Origin: VAZQ01 sp034669045
GTDB taxonomy: Bacteria > Pseudomonadota > Alphaproteobacteria > Rhizobiales > Xanthobacteraceae
NCBI GenBank assembly: GCA_034669045.1
Contig: JAXDOD010000096.1
Location: 1-64,000 of the forward strand
Reading direction: 5' to 3'
Length of the DNA: 64,000 nt
Shown here: positions 18,011 through 25,994 of the stretch, in pieces
Layout of the letters: the number at the start of each line of letters is the position of its first letter
Numbering within the stretch: the stretch's first letter is position 1
Position numbers and translations under genes: made by a program
Notes under the pieces: model-generated
Database searches by the model: none
Told to the model about the DNA's origin: nothing
Seen by the model: the letters and a program-made list of their open reading frames with translations, nothing else

Positions 18011-18198
18011 GCGAGGGCTCCCTTGTTCATGAGACAACGGGTTCCCACGCGACCGGGTTCCCCTCCCGGCGCGTCAGGCCAGGCTTCAGGGGCGACGCGA
18101 GACCTTCACTTGCGCGCCCAACAGCTGGATTGCTATTGAGATTGCCTCGGGATCGCGCATACCCCACCTGCACGGCGTTGCGCGCGGCGGACCGGAGC

Positions 18199-18239
18199 TG
18201 ATTGCATTGATTGCAGTGCAATCAATGCTCTGCTATCCT
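18199..18239 (+). promoter_or_regulatory. Palindromic operator over the predicted coaBC promoter
   Basis: A perfect inverted repeat with 12-bp arms (GCATTGATTGCA and TGCAATCAATGC around one G) spans 18204-18228. TGATTGCA occurs twice directly (18199-18206 and 18208-18215) and once inverted as TGCAATCA (18217-18224). A plausible sigma-70 promoter overlaps it: TTGCAG at 18211-18216, a 17-bp spacer, then TATCCT at 18234-18239, giving a very short leader to the ATG at 18259. The site is ideally placed for repression by the ribbon-helix-helix domain encoded by the gene itself. Confidence 0.75.
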
Positions 18240-18258
18240 GCCACTTTGCCGGGACACC

Positions 18259-19719
18259 ATGGCCAGCATCACCATCCGCCAGCTCGACGAGGAGCTCAAG
18301 CAGCGCCTGCGGCTGCGGGCGGCGGCCCATGGCCGCTCGATGGAGGACGAGGTCCGCACCATCTTGCGCGGCGCCGCCGGCGGGAACGACCGCAGCGGCA
18401 GCGGATCGCCGGCCGGCACACCTACCGGCGCGGCAGCCGTCTCGCACCGGATGGGCCGGCCGGCGCCCCGCCCCGATCATCCAGCGGCCACCACGACGCA
18501 GCGAGTTCTGCTGATCATCGGCGGCGGCATCGCGGCCTATAAGTCGCTCGACCTGATCCGGCGGCTGCAGGAACGCGGCGCCGCGGTGCGCTGCATCCTC
18601 ACCCGGGCGGCGCAGGCGTTCATCACGCCGCTGTCCGCCGGCGCGCTCTGCGGCCAACGCGCCTTCACCGACCTGTTCGATCCGGCGAGCGAGCTCGACG
18701 TCGGCCATATCCGGCTCGCGCGCGACACGGATCTGATCGTGGTGGCGCCCGCGACCGCCGACCTCATGGCGAAGATGGCGCACGGCCACGCCGACGACCT
18801 CGCGACCGCGGTCCTGCTCGCGACCGACCGGCCGATCCTGCTCGCGCCCGCCATGAACCCGGTGATGTGGGCGCACAAGGCGACGCAGCGCAACCTCGCG
18901 CAGCTCGCCGCCGACGGCATCGCGGTGGTCGGACCAAACGCCGGCGAAATGGCGGAGCGCGGCGAAGCCGGCACCGGCCGCATGGCGGAGCCGCCCGAGA
19001 TCGCCGCCGCGGTCGAACGGCTTCTCGGCCCGGCGCAGGACGCCACGTCCTCGACCGCCAGGGCGCTCGCGGGCAGGCGCGTGGTGGTCACCTCGGGGCC
19101 GACGCACGAGCCGATCGATCCGGTGCGCTATATCGCCAACCGCTCCTCCGGCAAGCAGGGCCACGCCATCGCGGCCGCGGCGGCCGCCGCCGGAGCCGAC
19201 GTGATCCTGGTGTCGGGGCCGGTCCACGTTGCCGATCCGGCCGGCGTTCGGGTGATCAAGGTCGAGACCGCGCGCGAGATGTACGAGGCGGTCGAGCACG
19301 CGCTCCCCGCCGACGCCGCCGTATTCGCCGCCGCGGTCGCCGACTGGCGCGTCGCCGAGCCCGGGCGCGAGAAGATCAAGAAGGCCAAGGGCCGGACGCC
19401 GGCGCTGGCGTTCATCGAGAATCGGGACATCCTCGCGGCCGTCGCGCAGCGCCGGGCGGAACGGCCGCAACTCGTGATCGGCTTTGCGGCCGAGACCGAG
19501 AACGTCGTCGCCAATGCCCGGGCCAAGCTCAAGCGCAAGGGCTGCGATTGGATCGTGGCCAACGACGTCTCGCCCGCGACCGGAATCATGGGCGGCGACA
19601 TGAACAGCGTGCATCTCGTCACTCGCGAGGGCGTCGAATCCTGGCCGCCGCAATCCAAGGACGAGGTCGCGCACGCGCTGGTCGCCCGCATCGCCCGGTG
19701 GCTGGCCGGAGGCCCCTGA
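18259..19719 (+). CDS. coaBC: CoaBC with an N-terminal FitA-like ribbon-helix-helix domain
   Basis: 486 residues in three parts. Residues 1-39 (MASITIRQLDEELKQRLRLR, then HGRSMEDEVRTILRG) are a canonical FitA/VapB-type ribbon-helix-helix DNA-binding domain. Residues 40-80 form a Gly/Pro/Ala linker. Residues 82-260 are CoaC (phosphopantothenoylcysteine decarboxylase, FMN): catalytic His150 (DVGHIRLAR) and Asn200 (PAMNPVMW) are present, but the substrate-lid Cys of E. coli CoaC is replaced (GEMAERGEAGTGRM). Residues 273-486 are CoaB (CTP-dependent ligase): Asn294 (YIANRSSGKQG) and the Lys in REKIKKAKG. The frame is continuous. The ATG at 18259 is chosen; the TTG at 18211 would lie inside the operator. 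Its stop overlaps the dut start. Confidence 0.92.
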   Translation: MASITIRQLDEELKQRLRLRAAAHGRSMEDEVRTILRGAAGGNDRSGSGSPAGTPTGAAAVSHRMGRPAPRPDHPAATTTQRVLLIIGGGIAAYKSLDLIRRLQERGAAVRCILTRAAQAFITPLSAGALCGQRAFTDLFDPASELDVGHIRLARDTDLIVVAPATADLMAKMAHGHADDLATAVLLATDRPILLAPAMNPVMWAHKATQRNLAQLAADGIAVVGPNAGEMAERGEAGTGRMAEPPEIAAAVERLLGPAQDATSSTARALAGRRVVVTSGPTHEPIDPVRYIANRSSGKQGHAIAAAAAAAGADVILVSGPVHVADPAGVRVIKVETAREMYEAVEHALPADAAVFAAAVADWRVAEPGREKIKKAKGRTPALAFIENRDILAAVAQRRAERPQLVIGFAAETENVVANARAKLKRKGCDWIVANDVSPATGIMGGDMNSVHLVTREGVESWPPQSKDEVAHALVARIARWLAGGP

Positions 19720-20192
19720 TGGAGACGGTCAAAATCCGCCTGATGCGGCTTCCCCATGGCGCCGACCTGCCGCTGCCGGCCTATCAGAGCGCGCTGGCGG
19801 CCGGACTCGATCTCCTGGCCGCCGTACCGGCCGACGCGCCGGTCACGATCGCCGCCGGCGCGCGCGCCATGATTCCGACCGGCATCGCCATTGCGCTGCC
19901 CGCGGGGCTGGAGGGGCAGGTGCGGCCGCGCTCCGGCCTGGCCGCGCGTCATGGTGTCACCGTCTTGAACTCACCCGGCACGGTCGATGCGGACTACCGC
20001 GGCGAAATCCAGGTGATCCTAGTGAATCTCGGCCAGGATGCCTTCACCGTGCAACGAGGCATGCGGATCGCCCAACTGGTCATTGCCGTGACGCTGCAAG
20101 CCGATATTTGCGAGTCCGCAAACCTTGATGAAACCACACGCGGAGTTGCGGGTTTAGGGAGTACAGGCACCGGCACGCGAGGGGAAAGGTAG
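19719..20192 (+). CDS. dut: dUTP diphosphatase Dut
   Basis: Hydrolyses dUTP to dUMP and PPi, protecting DNA from uracil and supplying dTMP synthesis; homotrimer. 157 residues. All five motifs can be seen: AGLDLLAA (motif 1), RPRSGLAARHG (2), NSPGTVDADYRGEI with the catalytic Asp (3), RIAQLVIA (4) and the C-terminal P-loop-like RGVAGLGSTGTG (5). The ATG overlaps the coaBC stop (TGATG), so translation is probably coupled. coaBC-dut is a common bacterial pairing. Confidence 0.96.
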   Translation: METVKIRLMRLPHGADLPLPAYQSALAAGLDLLAAVPADAPVTIAAGARAMIPTGIAIALPAGLEGQVRPRSGLAARHGVTVLNSPGTVDADYRGEIQVILVNLGQDAFTVQRGMRIAQLVIAVTLQADICESANLDETTRGVAGLGSTGTGTRGER

Positions 20193-20277
20193 GAACGGCC
20201 AGACCTTAGCGTGACTGTACCGCGTTACCAAAACGCTGTGGTTTTGCTGTCCTCCCTGCGTCACCGCGGATTTCTCC

Positions 20278-20697
20278 ATGCCGCTCCTGCCCCGCAAAGG
20301 CATTCTCGCCATCGCCGCCGTGCTCGACATCGCGCTGCACGCGCGCGGCCGGCCGGTGGCGGCCAAGTCGCTGGCGACCCGCCACCGGCTGCCGCCGCGC
20401 CACCTCGAGCCGGTGCTGCAGGCGCTGGTGCGCCAGGGCATCCTCAAGGGCGTGCGCGGCCCGCGCGGCGGCTATGAGCTCGCGCGCGAGCAGCGGCGCA
20501 TCAGCGCCGAGGAGATCCTGCGCGCCGCCGGTACCGTCGAGGAGGATGAGGGACCGGTGACCGGGTCGGCGCTGCTCAGCCAGGTGGTGACGCCGGCGCT
20601 GGCGCAGGCCGAACGGATGTTTTCCGCCGCGCTCGCCCGCATCAGCGTCGAAGACCTGGCGCATTCCGCCGAGGGTCTCAGGAAGACGGGCAGCTAG
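20278..20697 (+). CDS. Rrf2-family transcriptional regulator without Fe-S cysteines
   Basis: 139 residues. The winged-helix part is typical of Rrf2: LAIAAVLDIALHARGRPVAAKSLA, RHRLPPRHLEPVLQALVRQG, and the wing GVRGPRGGYELARE. IscR, NsrR and RirA bind clusters through three Cys in the central loop; this protein has no Cys, so it does not sense through an Fe-S cluster. C-terminal part short (ALAQAERMFSAALARISVEDL). No obvious regulated neighbour. It could sense a small molecule or be constitutive. Confidence 0.88.
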   Translation: MPLLPRKGILAIAAVLDIALHARGRPVAAKSLATRHRLPPRHLEPVLQALVRQGILKGVRGPRGGYELAREQRRISAEEILRAAGTVEEDEGPVTGSALLSQVVTPALAQAERMFSAALARISVEDLAHSAEGLRKTGS

Positions 20698-20763
20698 GCG
20701 GGGAGGAGCGGGCCACGAATCCACTCCACGCCAGCAGGCGCACTCCGAGGTTGGCGCTTCCGC

Positions 20764-21780
20764 TCACCCGGTCTTGCGGTCGCGCGTGACGCTGTCCCAC
20801 CACGGACACACCCCCGGCATGAGCTGGTAGTTGCCGTCCATCACCTGCACGGGCCGGCGCAGGCCGTTCTCGGCGTTCTCGAGCCGCAGCTTGCGCGCGG
20901 TCGCCTGCTGCTCCGGCGGCAGCCAGGCGCGATCGTGGCCCCACAGGCTGGGGCCCTCCTTGCGCTCGAACGCCTGCCAGGTTTGCGGATCGATCGAGCG
21001 CGCGCCCCAGCCGTATTCCACCATGAATCCCGAGGGCGTCCAGGTATAGAACGACGTGATGAAATCGCTGGTGTGCCGCCCGAGCGTCGTCGCCACCCGG
21101 TCTGCGCCGAGCGCGATGTCGTAGCCCTGGCCCATGTCGTCGAAGCCGAACACCTCCATCATGATGTGATGCACGGCGTTCTTGCCGGTCTTGATGAAGG
21201 CGAGGCTGTGATGGCGCGCATTGACGTGCAGGAAGCGCGCCTCGAACGGATGCGAGTAGTAGTCGGTGAGCCGGAAGCCGAGCAGGTCGCGATAGAACGG
21301 CATCAGCCTGTCGATCGTCTCGACGCTCTCGACGTTGAGCACCACATGGCCGAGGCCGAGCGGCCCGGTGCGGAAGCCCGAGATCGCGCGCCCGGGCTGG
21401 AACGGGTCGGGCGCCGTCTGCGCGCCGTGAAACAACTCCAGGCGGTTGCCGAGCGGGTCCTTGAGCACGATCAGATCCTGGACCAGCCGCTCATCGGCCA
21501 GCGCGCGCGTGCCGCGCGCGACTTCGACGCCGGAGGCCTCGAGCCGGGCCGCGAGTGCGTCGAGCGCGGCCGCGTCCGCGACTTCCCAGCCGAACACGTC
21601 GACGCCTTCGCCGCCGTCGGCGTTGACGATGATGCGCTGCTTGCGATCATCCATGCGGAACGCGATGGTCGAGCGGGTCTTGTCGACGCGCTGCAGGCCA
21701 AGAATGCCCGCGCCGTAGCTCGCCCAGTCATCCAGGTCCTTGGCGCGGGCGCACACATAGCCGAGAGCGGAGACGGGCAT
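20764..21780 (-). CDS. Extradiol-dioxygenase-like VOC protein (two-domain catechol 2,3-dioxygenase family)
   Basis: 338 residues from the ATG at 21780 (AAGGGGAC upstream; a TTG at 21801 is less likely). Two vicinal-oxygen-chelate modules. The N-terminal one begins VSALGYVCARAKDLDDW and ends DPLGNRLELFHG. The C-terminal module carries the likely Fe(II) ligands: His in GLGHVVLNV, His in ARHHSLAF or AVHHIMMEV, and Glu in GFMVEYGWG. This is the layout of BphC/2,3-dihydroxybiphenyl-type ring-cleavage enzymes. The exact aromatic substrate is not readable from sequence. It stands alone but within a catabolic stretch. Confidence 0.85.
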   Translation of the reverse strand: MPVSALGYVCARAKDLDDWASYGAGILGLQRVDKTRSTIAFRMDDRKQRIIVNADGGEGVDVFGWEVADAAALDALAARLEASGVEVARGTRALADERLVQDLIVLKDPLGNRLELFHGAQTAPDPFQPGRAISGFRTGPLGLGHVVLNVESVETIDRLMPFYRDLLGFRLTDYYSHPFEARFLHVNARHHSLAFIKTGKNAVHHIMMEVFGFDDMGQGYDIALGADRVATTLGRHTSDFITSFYTWTPSGFMVEYGWGARSIDPQTWQAFERKEGPSLWGHDRAWLPPEQQATARKLRLENAENGLRRPVQVMDGNYQLMPGVCPWWDSVTRDRKTG

Positions 21781-21988
21781 GACCGTTCTTGTCCCCTTCA
21801 ATCGTGCATTCTATCCAATTCCGCCTGCGAGGATAAAGAGCGGATCAGCAGGTGGGGTCGAGTTCTTAGAGACCCCGACATAGCCTTGCGCCCGCGCCGT
21901 CGGGTCTACGAGCGGCCTGCAATTGTCGGATTCGTAAGCACTCGACCCAACCTACGGCTGCGGCGGGCGACGGCGGGCGACGCGCCGG

Positions 21989-22249
21989 TCAAATGTGGCC
22001 CGGCCCCCGCGTATCGAACAATCCGAGGTGCTTCTGGCTGGCTTCCGGCATGTCCGGCACGCTGATGGTGCGGCCCATATAGGTCGTCCACGGCTTTTCG
22101 GCGATCGGCTGCGCGGTGGCGAACTTCCAGAATTGCCGCTCGGTCATGACGATCTCGGTCACGCCGTGATCCAGAACCCAGTTGTTCAGCGCGGACAGGC
22201 GAACCTGCTCGCGATCGCTGAACATCATGTCGGGTATCGACTTCTTCAT
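21989..22249 (-). CDS. Hypothetical protein, 86 residues
   Basis: The ATG at 22249 follows AAGGA with 7-8 nt spacing. Soluble, mixed charge: KKSIPDMMFSDREQVRLSAL, NWVLDHGVTEIVMTERQFWK, then TISVPDMPEASQKHLGLF. No signal peptide, membrane segment or known motif. Codon use matches neighbours, which supports a real gene. It lies 76 bp ahead of a second small gene on the same strand. No function assigned. Confidence 0.55.
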   Translation of the reverse strand: MKKSIPDMMFSDREQVRLSALNNWVLDHGVTEIVMTERQFWKFATAQPIAEKPWTTYMGRTISVPDMPEASQKHLGLFDTRGPGHI

Positions 22250-22325
22250 GCGCTTGTTCCTTGTGCCGCAGGTCCTGCGCATCGCCTGCGCACCTGCGCG
22301 GCGACAAACACGTCAAACAGGCCGG

Positions 22326-22589
22326 CTATTTGGAGGCCGCAGGCAGCTCCACCAGCGTGTTCTGGCATTCGACGCTGTCGTAGATGCTGACCTGAACGAC
22401 CGGGTGGCCGGTCTTGATGACCAATCCGGCCGCTTTGGCCGCATCAGTCGTCGTATATGACGCCTTTGTCTGCCGATCGACCTGGAGCAGGTAGCGGCCG
22501 CTCTCGGGCCGCTTGCGTTGAGAGAGACGGTCGTCGACCTCCGGGACAGGCTCGCCCGTTTCGCGCAGCTTGATTTGTCGCGCTGCCAT
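22326..22589 (-). CDS. Hypothetical protein, 87 residues
   Basis: The ATG at 22589 follows AGGAAG with 6 nt spacing. The sequence MAARQIKLRETGEPVPEVDD is charged and begins a small soluble protein. The central part (ESGRYLLQVDRQTKASYTT) and the end (HPVVQVSIYDSVECQNTLVEL) suggest a compact alpha/beta fold. I recall similar short proteins in Bradyrhizobium but no known role. Possibly cotranscribed with the 86-residue gene downstream. Confidence 0.6.
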   Translation of the reverse strand: MAARQIKLRETGEPVPEVDDRLSQRKRPESGRYLLQVDRQTKASYTTTDAAKAAGLVIKTGHPVVQVSIYDSVECQNTLVELPAASK

Positions 22590-22797
22590 GAGATGCTTCC
22601 TGACTGGCTGTGAACACTCCATGTAAGCATCGCAGCCTTAAGAAGCCATGAGGGCTGCGCAAGATATTTCGATGCATCGGTGCGATTTGCCTGGGACCAG
22701 GGCCCCGATCGACGGGCTGCCGCCGGGGATTGTTTCCGGCAGGATCTGATGGTTTGATTCTGGCGCGGCCGGGAGCGGCAACGGCGAGAGGCACGCG

Positions 22798-24237
22798 GTG
22801 GCAAGCGAGCAAACACCGGCGAAGGATCGCGGCGAAGGTCTTCTCGCGCGGCTGGGTCTCACCTTCACCAACTGGGCCGAACGCTGGTTTCCGGACGCCT
22901 ATGTTTTCGTCGCCCTCGCGGTCGCGGTCGTCGCGGTCGCGGCCATCCTGAACGGCGCATCCGCGCAGGCGGTCGCGGTATCGTTCGGCGACGGCTTCTG
23001 GTCGCTCATCACCTTTACGATGCAGATGGCGATGGTCGTGATCAGCGGCTATGTCGTCGCAAGCTCGCCGCCGGCCGCCAAGCTCATCGACGGACTGGCC
23101 GCCTTGCCGCGCGGCGGACGCGGCGCGGTGGCGTTCGTGGCGGCGGTCAGCATGCTGACGTCGTTGCTGAACTGGGGCATGAGCCTGATCTTCAGCGGCC
23201 TGCTGGTGCGCGCATTGGCGCGGCGCACCGATCTCCACATGGATTATCGCGCGGCGGGCGCCGCCGGCTATCTCGGCCTCGGGGCGACCTGGGCGCTGGG
23301 CTTGAGCTCGTCGGCGGCGCAGCTCCAGGCCAATGCGGCGAGCCTGCCGAAGCCGCTGCTGGCAATCACCGGCGTCATCCCGTTCTCGCAAACGATCTTC
23401 CTGTGGCAATCGATCGCGATCGCCGTGGTGCTGATCGTCATCTCGATGCTGGTGTCGCTGCTGTCGGCCCCGTCCGCACAAAAGGCGGTGACGGCGCAGA
23501 TGATGGACGTGAGCGTCGACCCTCCGCATTTGCAAGCGAAAAAACCCGAGCGTCCCGGCGAATGGCTTGAATACAGCCCGCTGATCACGCTGATCGTGGT
23601 TGCGCTCGGCGGCGGCTGGCTGGCGCACGAGTTCGCGACCAAGGACCCGGTCCTGGCGATCTCGAACCTCAACACCTACAACCTGATGTTCCTGATGCTC
23701 GGCGCGCTGCTGCATTGGCGGCCGCGCAATTTCCTCGATGCGGTCGCCAAGGCGGTGCCCGCGACCACCGGCGTCCTCATCCAGTTTCCGCTCTACGGCG
23801 GCATCGCCAGCATGATGACGACCGCGAAGGGCGCCGGCGGCCTCACGGTCGCCGATCAGGTCGCGCATGCCTTCGTCAGCCTGACGACGCACGACACGTT
23901 TCCGGTGGCGATGGGCATCTACTCGGCGGTGCTCGGCTTCTTCATCCCCTCGGGCGGCGGCAAGTGGATCATCGAAGCGCCCTATGTCATGCAGGCCGCC
24001 AACGACCTGAAGGTGCATCTCGGTTGGGCGGTGCAGGTCTACAACACCGCCGAGGCGCTGCCGAACCTGATCAATCCGTTCTGGATGCTGCCGCTGCTGG
24101 GCGTGCTCGGGCTCAAGGCGCGCGACATCGTCGGGTTCACGTTCCTGCAGCTCGTGGTGCACCTTCCCGTGGTTCTTTTCCTGCTATGGCTGCTCGCCAA
24201 GACGCTGACCTACATCCCGCCCGTCATCCCGCAATAG
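22798..24237 (+). CDS. Short-chain fatty acid permease (AtoE family)
   Basis: Inner-membrane carrier of the AtoE/ScFAT family, importing acetoacetate/butyrate-type acids. 479 residues with about a dozen hydrophobic helices. Family-like segments: FTNWAERWFPDAYVFVALA, LLNWGMSLIFSGLLVR, YLGLGATWALGLSSSAAQL, QFPLYGGIASMM and FFIPSGGGKWIIEAPYV. GTG start at 22798 with GAGAGG 6 nt upstream. It is followed 23 bp later by a Bug-type binding protein and then a GST, all on the plus strand, so probably one transcript. Confidence 0.9.
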   Translation: MASEQTPAKDRGEGLLARLGLTFTNWAERWFPDAYVFVALAVAVVAVAAILNGASAQAVAVSFGDGFWSLITFTMQMAMVVISGYVVASSPPAAKLIDGLAALPRGGRGAVAFVAAVSMLTSLLNWGMSLIFSGLLVRALARRTDLHMDYRAAGAAGYLGLGATWALGLSSSAAQLQANAASLPKPLLAITGVIPFSQTIFLWQSIAIAVVLIVISMLVSLLSAPSAQKAVTAQMMDVSVDPPHLQAKKPERPGEWLEYSPLITLIVVALGGGWLAHEFATKDPVLAISNLNTYNLMFLMLGALLHWRPRNFLDAVAKAVPATTGVLIQFPLYGGIASMMTTAKGAGGLTVADQVAHAFVSLTTHDTFPVAMGIYSAVLGFFIPSGGGKWIIEAPYVMQAANDLKVHLGWAVQVYNTAEALPNLINPFWMLPLLGVLGLKARDIVGFTFLQLVVHLPVVLFLLWLLAKTLTYIPPVIPQ

Positions 24238-24260
24238 CTGATGGACCAAAGAGGAAAAAA

Positions 24261-25220
24261 ATGAAAAGGCTGCTCGCCGCATGCGTCATCGCCCTGGCCT
24301 TCATCTCGCCCGCCGGCGCGCAAGGCTTTCCCAGCAAGACCATCCGCATCGTCATTCCGTTCACGCCCGGCGGCTCCAACGACGTGGTGGGGCGGGAGAT
24401 CGCGACCGGGCTGCAGACCCGCCTCAACCAGACGGCGATCGTCGAGAACAAGCCTGGCGGCGGCGGCAATATCGCCTATTCCTTCGTGGCCAAGTCGCCG
24501 CCGGACGGCCATCTCCTGCTGATCGCGCCGGCGTCCTTCACCATGGGGCCGCATCTGTCGCGCAATCCGGTCTACAATCCGGTGACGGATTTCGCGCCGA
24601 TCAATCTGGTCGCCGACGTTCCCTTCGTCATGGTGGTGCCGGCAACTCTGCCGGCAAAGACCTTGAAGGAGTTCATCGAGCTCGCGAACAAGGCGCCGGA
24701 TAAACTGTCGTTCGGATCGGTCGGCGTCGGCACCCCGCAGCATCTCGGCGGCGAGCTGTTCAAGATGCATGCCCGGATCGATCTGGTTCACGTGCCGTTC
24801 CGCGGCGCCACGATGGTCATCCCGGACCTGCTGGCCGGGCGCATCGACATGTTCATCGGCGCCATCAACTCGCTGCTGCCGCTGATCCAGGAAGGCAAGC
24901 TGCGGCCGCTCGCCGCGACCGGCGGCAAGCGCATCCCTTCGTTGCCGGACGTTCCGACCATGGCGGAGGCGGGCCTGCCCGGCGTCGAGGTCGGCTCCGG
25001 CGTCGGGCTGGTGGCCGCGGCCGGCACGCCGCCCGCCATCGTCGATACGCTCAATCGCGAGATCGCGGCGATCATCGCCGATCCCGGCTTCCACCAGCGC
25101 ATGGCCGCGATCGGCGTCGACGTGGTCGGCACCACGCCGGCGGATTACGCCAAGGTCATCAGCGACGACTACGCCAAATGGGGCAAGGTGGTCGCGGCCG
25201 CCGGGATCAAGCCGGAGTGA
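24261..25220 (+). CDS. Tripartite tricarboxylate transporter substrate-binding protein (Bug/TctC family)
   Basis: Periplasmic solute receptor, 319 residues. Signal peptide MKRLLAACVIALAFISPAGA. Bug-family fingerprints: FPSKTIRIVIPFTPGGSNDV (first ligand loop), VENKPGGGGNIAYSFVAK (second loop), GSVGVGTPQHLGGELFK and VPFRGATMVIPDLLAGRID. RBS AGAGGAAAAAA. No TctA/TctB membrane genes are nearby, so it is an orphan receptor; many Bug proteins are. It sits directly behind an AtoE-type permease, an unusual partnering. Confidence 0.93.
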   Translation: MKRLLAACVIALAFISPAGAQGFPSKTIRIVIPFTPGGSNDVVGREIATGLQTRLNQTAIVENKPGGGGNIAYSFVAKSPPDGHLLLIAPASFTMGPHLSRNPVYNPVTDFAPINLVADVPFVMVVPATLPAKTLKEFIELANKAPDKLSFGSVGVGTPQHLGGELFKMHARIDLVHVPFRGATMVIPDLLAGRIDMFIGAINSLLPLIQEGKLRPLAATGGKRIPSLPDVPTMAEAGLPGVEVGSGVGLVAAAGTPPAIVDTLNREIAAIIADPGFHQRMAAIGVDVVGTTPADYAKVISDDYAKWGKVVAAAGIKPE

Positions 25221-25223
25221 GCC

Positions 25224-25871
25224 ATGTGCCTGACGCTCTACTTTCATCCCCTCTCGTCGTTCTGCCAGAAGGTCCTGATAGCGCTATACGAGAATGACAC
25301 GCCGTTTGAACCCCACCTCGTCGATCTCGCCGACGCGAGATCTCGCGCGGACTTTTTGAAAGTCTGGCCGATCGGCAAGTTCCCCGTGCTCCGTGACGAG
25401 GCCAGGGATCTGACCGTCCCGGAGTCGAGCATCATCATCGAATATCTGGCGCGGCATCATCCAGGCAAATCGCAGCTCGTACCGAGCGACGCCGATCTCG
25501 CGCGGCGGACGCGGATGAGCGACCGCTTCTTCGACCTCCACGTCCAGTTGCCCATGCAAAAGATCGTCGGTGACCGACTCCGCCCAGCCGGAAAAAACGA
25601 CCCGTTCGGCGTGGAACAAGCGAGAGCGCAGCTTCAGACCGCACTTGATCTGGTCGACCAGGACATGACTGCGAAGACCTGGGCCACGGGCGACGCATTC
25701 AGCATGGCCGACTGCGCCGCCGCGCCGGCACTGTACTATGCCAATCTGGTGGCGCCGTTCGCCGCCAGCCACACGAATGTTGCGCGATACTTCGAACGGC
25801 TGATGGAGCGTCCGTCCTTCGCTCGCGCCGTCGCGGAAGCCGAACCCTATCGCAAGCTGTTTCCGAATTAG
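25224..25871 (+). CDS. Glutathione S-transferase family protein
   Basis: 215 residues. Thioredoxin-like N-terminal domain beginning LTLYFHPLSSFCQKVLIAL, where SSFCQK supplies a Ser/Cys glutathione-activating position. The cis-Pro segment is GKFPVLRDEA and the gamma-glutamyl contact VPESSIIIEYLA. The C-terminal helical domain contains WATGDAFSMADCAAAPALYY. This pattern fits bacterial GSTs of the beta/zeta-like side. The start is 3 bp after the Bug gene stop, so it is translated from the same message. Substrate unknown. Confidence 0.92.
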   Translation: MCLTLYFHPLSSFCQKVLIALYENDTPFEPHLVDLADARSRADFLKVWPIGKFPVLRDEARDLTVPESSIIIEYLARHHPGKSQLVPSDADLARRTRMSDRFFDLHVQLPMQKIVGDRLRPAGKNDPFGVEQARAQLQTALDLVDQDMTAKTWATGDAFSMADCAAAPALYYANLVAPFAASHTNVARYFERLMERPSFARAVAEAEPYRKLFPN

Positions 25872-25874
25872 CGC

Positions 25875-25952
25875 GTAGGATGGGTTGAGCGCAGCGAAAC
25901 CCATCGCACATCGGCATGAATGGTGGGTTTCGCTACGCTCAACCCACCCTAC
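25875..25952. repeat. Extragenic palindrome with GTAGGrTGGGTTGAGCG arms
   Basis: GTAGGATGGGTTGAGCGCAG (from 25875) is mirrored by CTACGCTCAACCCACCCTAC (ending 25952), with inner GCGAAACCCATC/GGTGGGTTTCGC pairing. It is a classic rhizobial REP-type hairpin placed between the GST gene and the next secreted protein. Confidence 0.85.
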
Positions 25953-25994
25953 AATCTGCGGCATAGGCGCGTTCCGATCACAGGAGGAATGACC

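Noticed and set aside
18211..18258. TTG at 18211 as the coaBC start
   Set aside because: It would place the first codons inside the 25-bp palindrome and the predicted promoter. The ATG at 18259 begins precisely with the canonical RHH sequence MASITIR.
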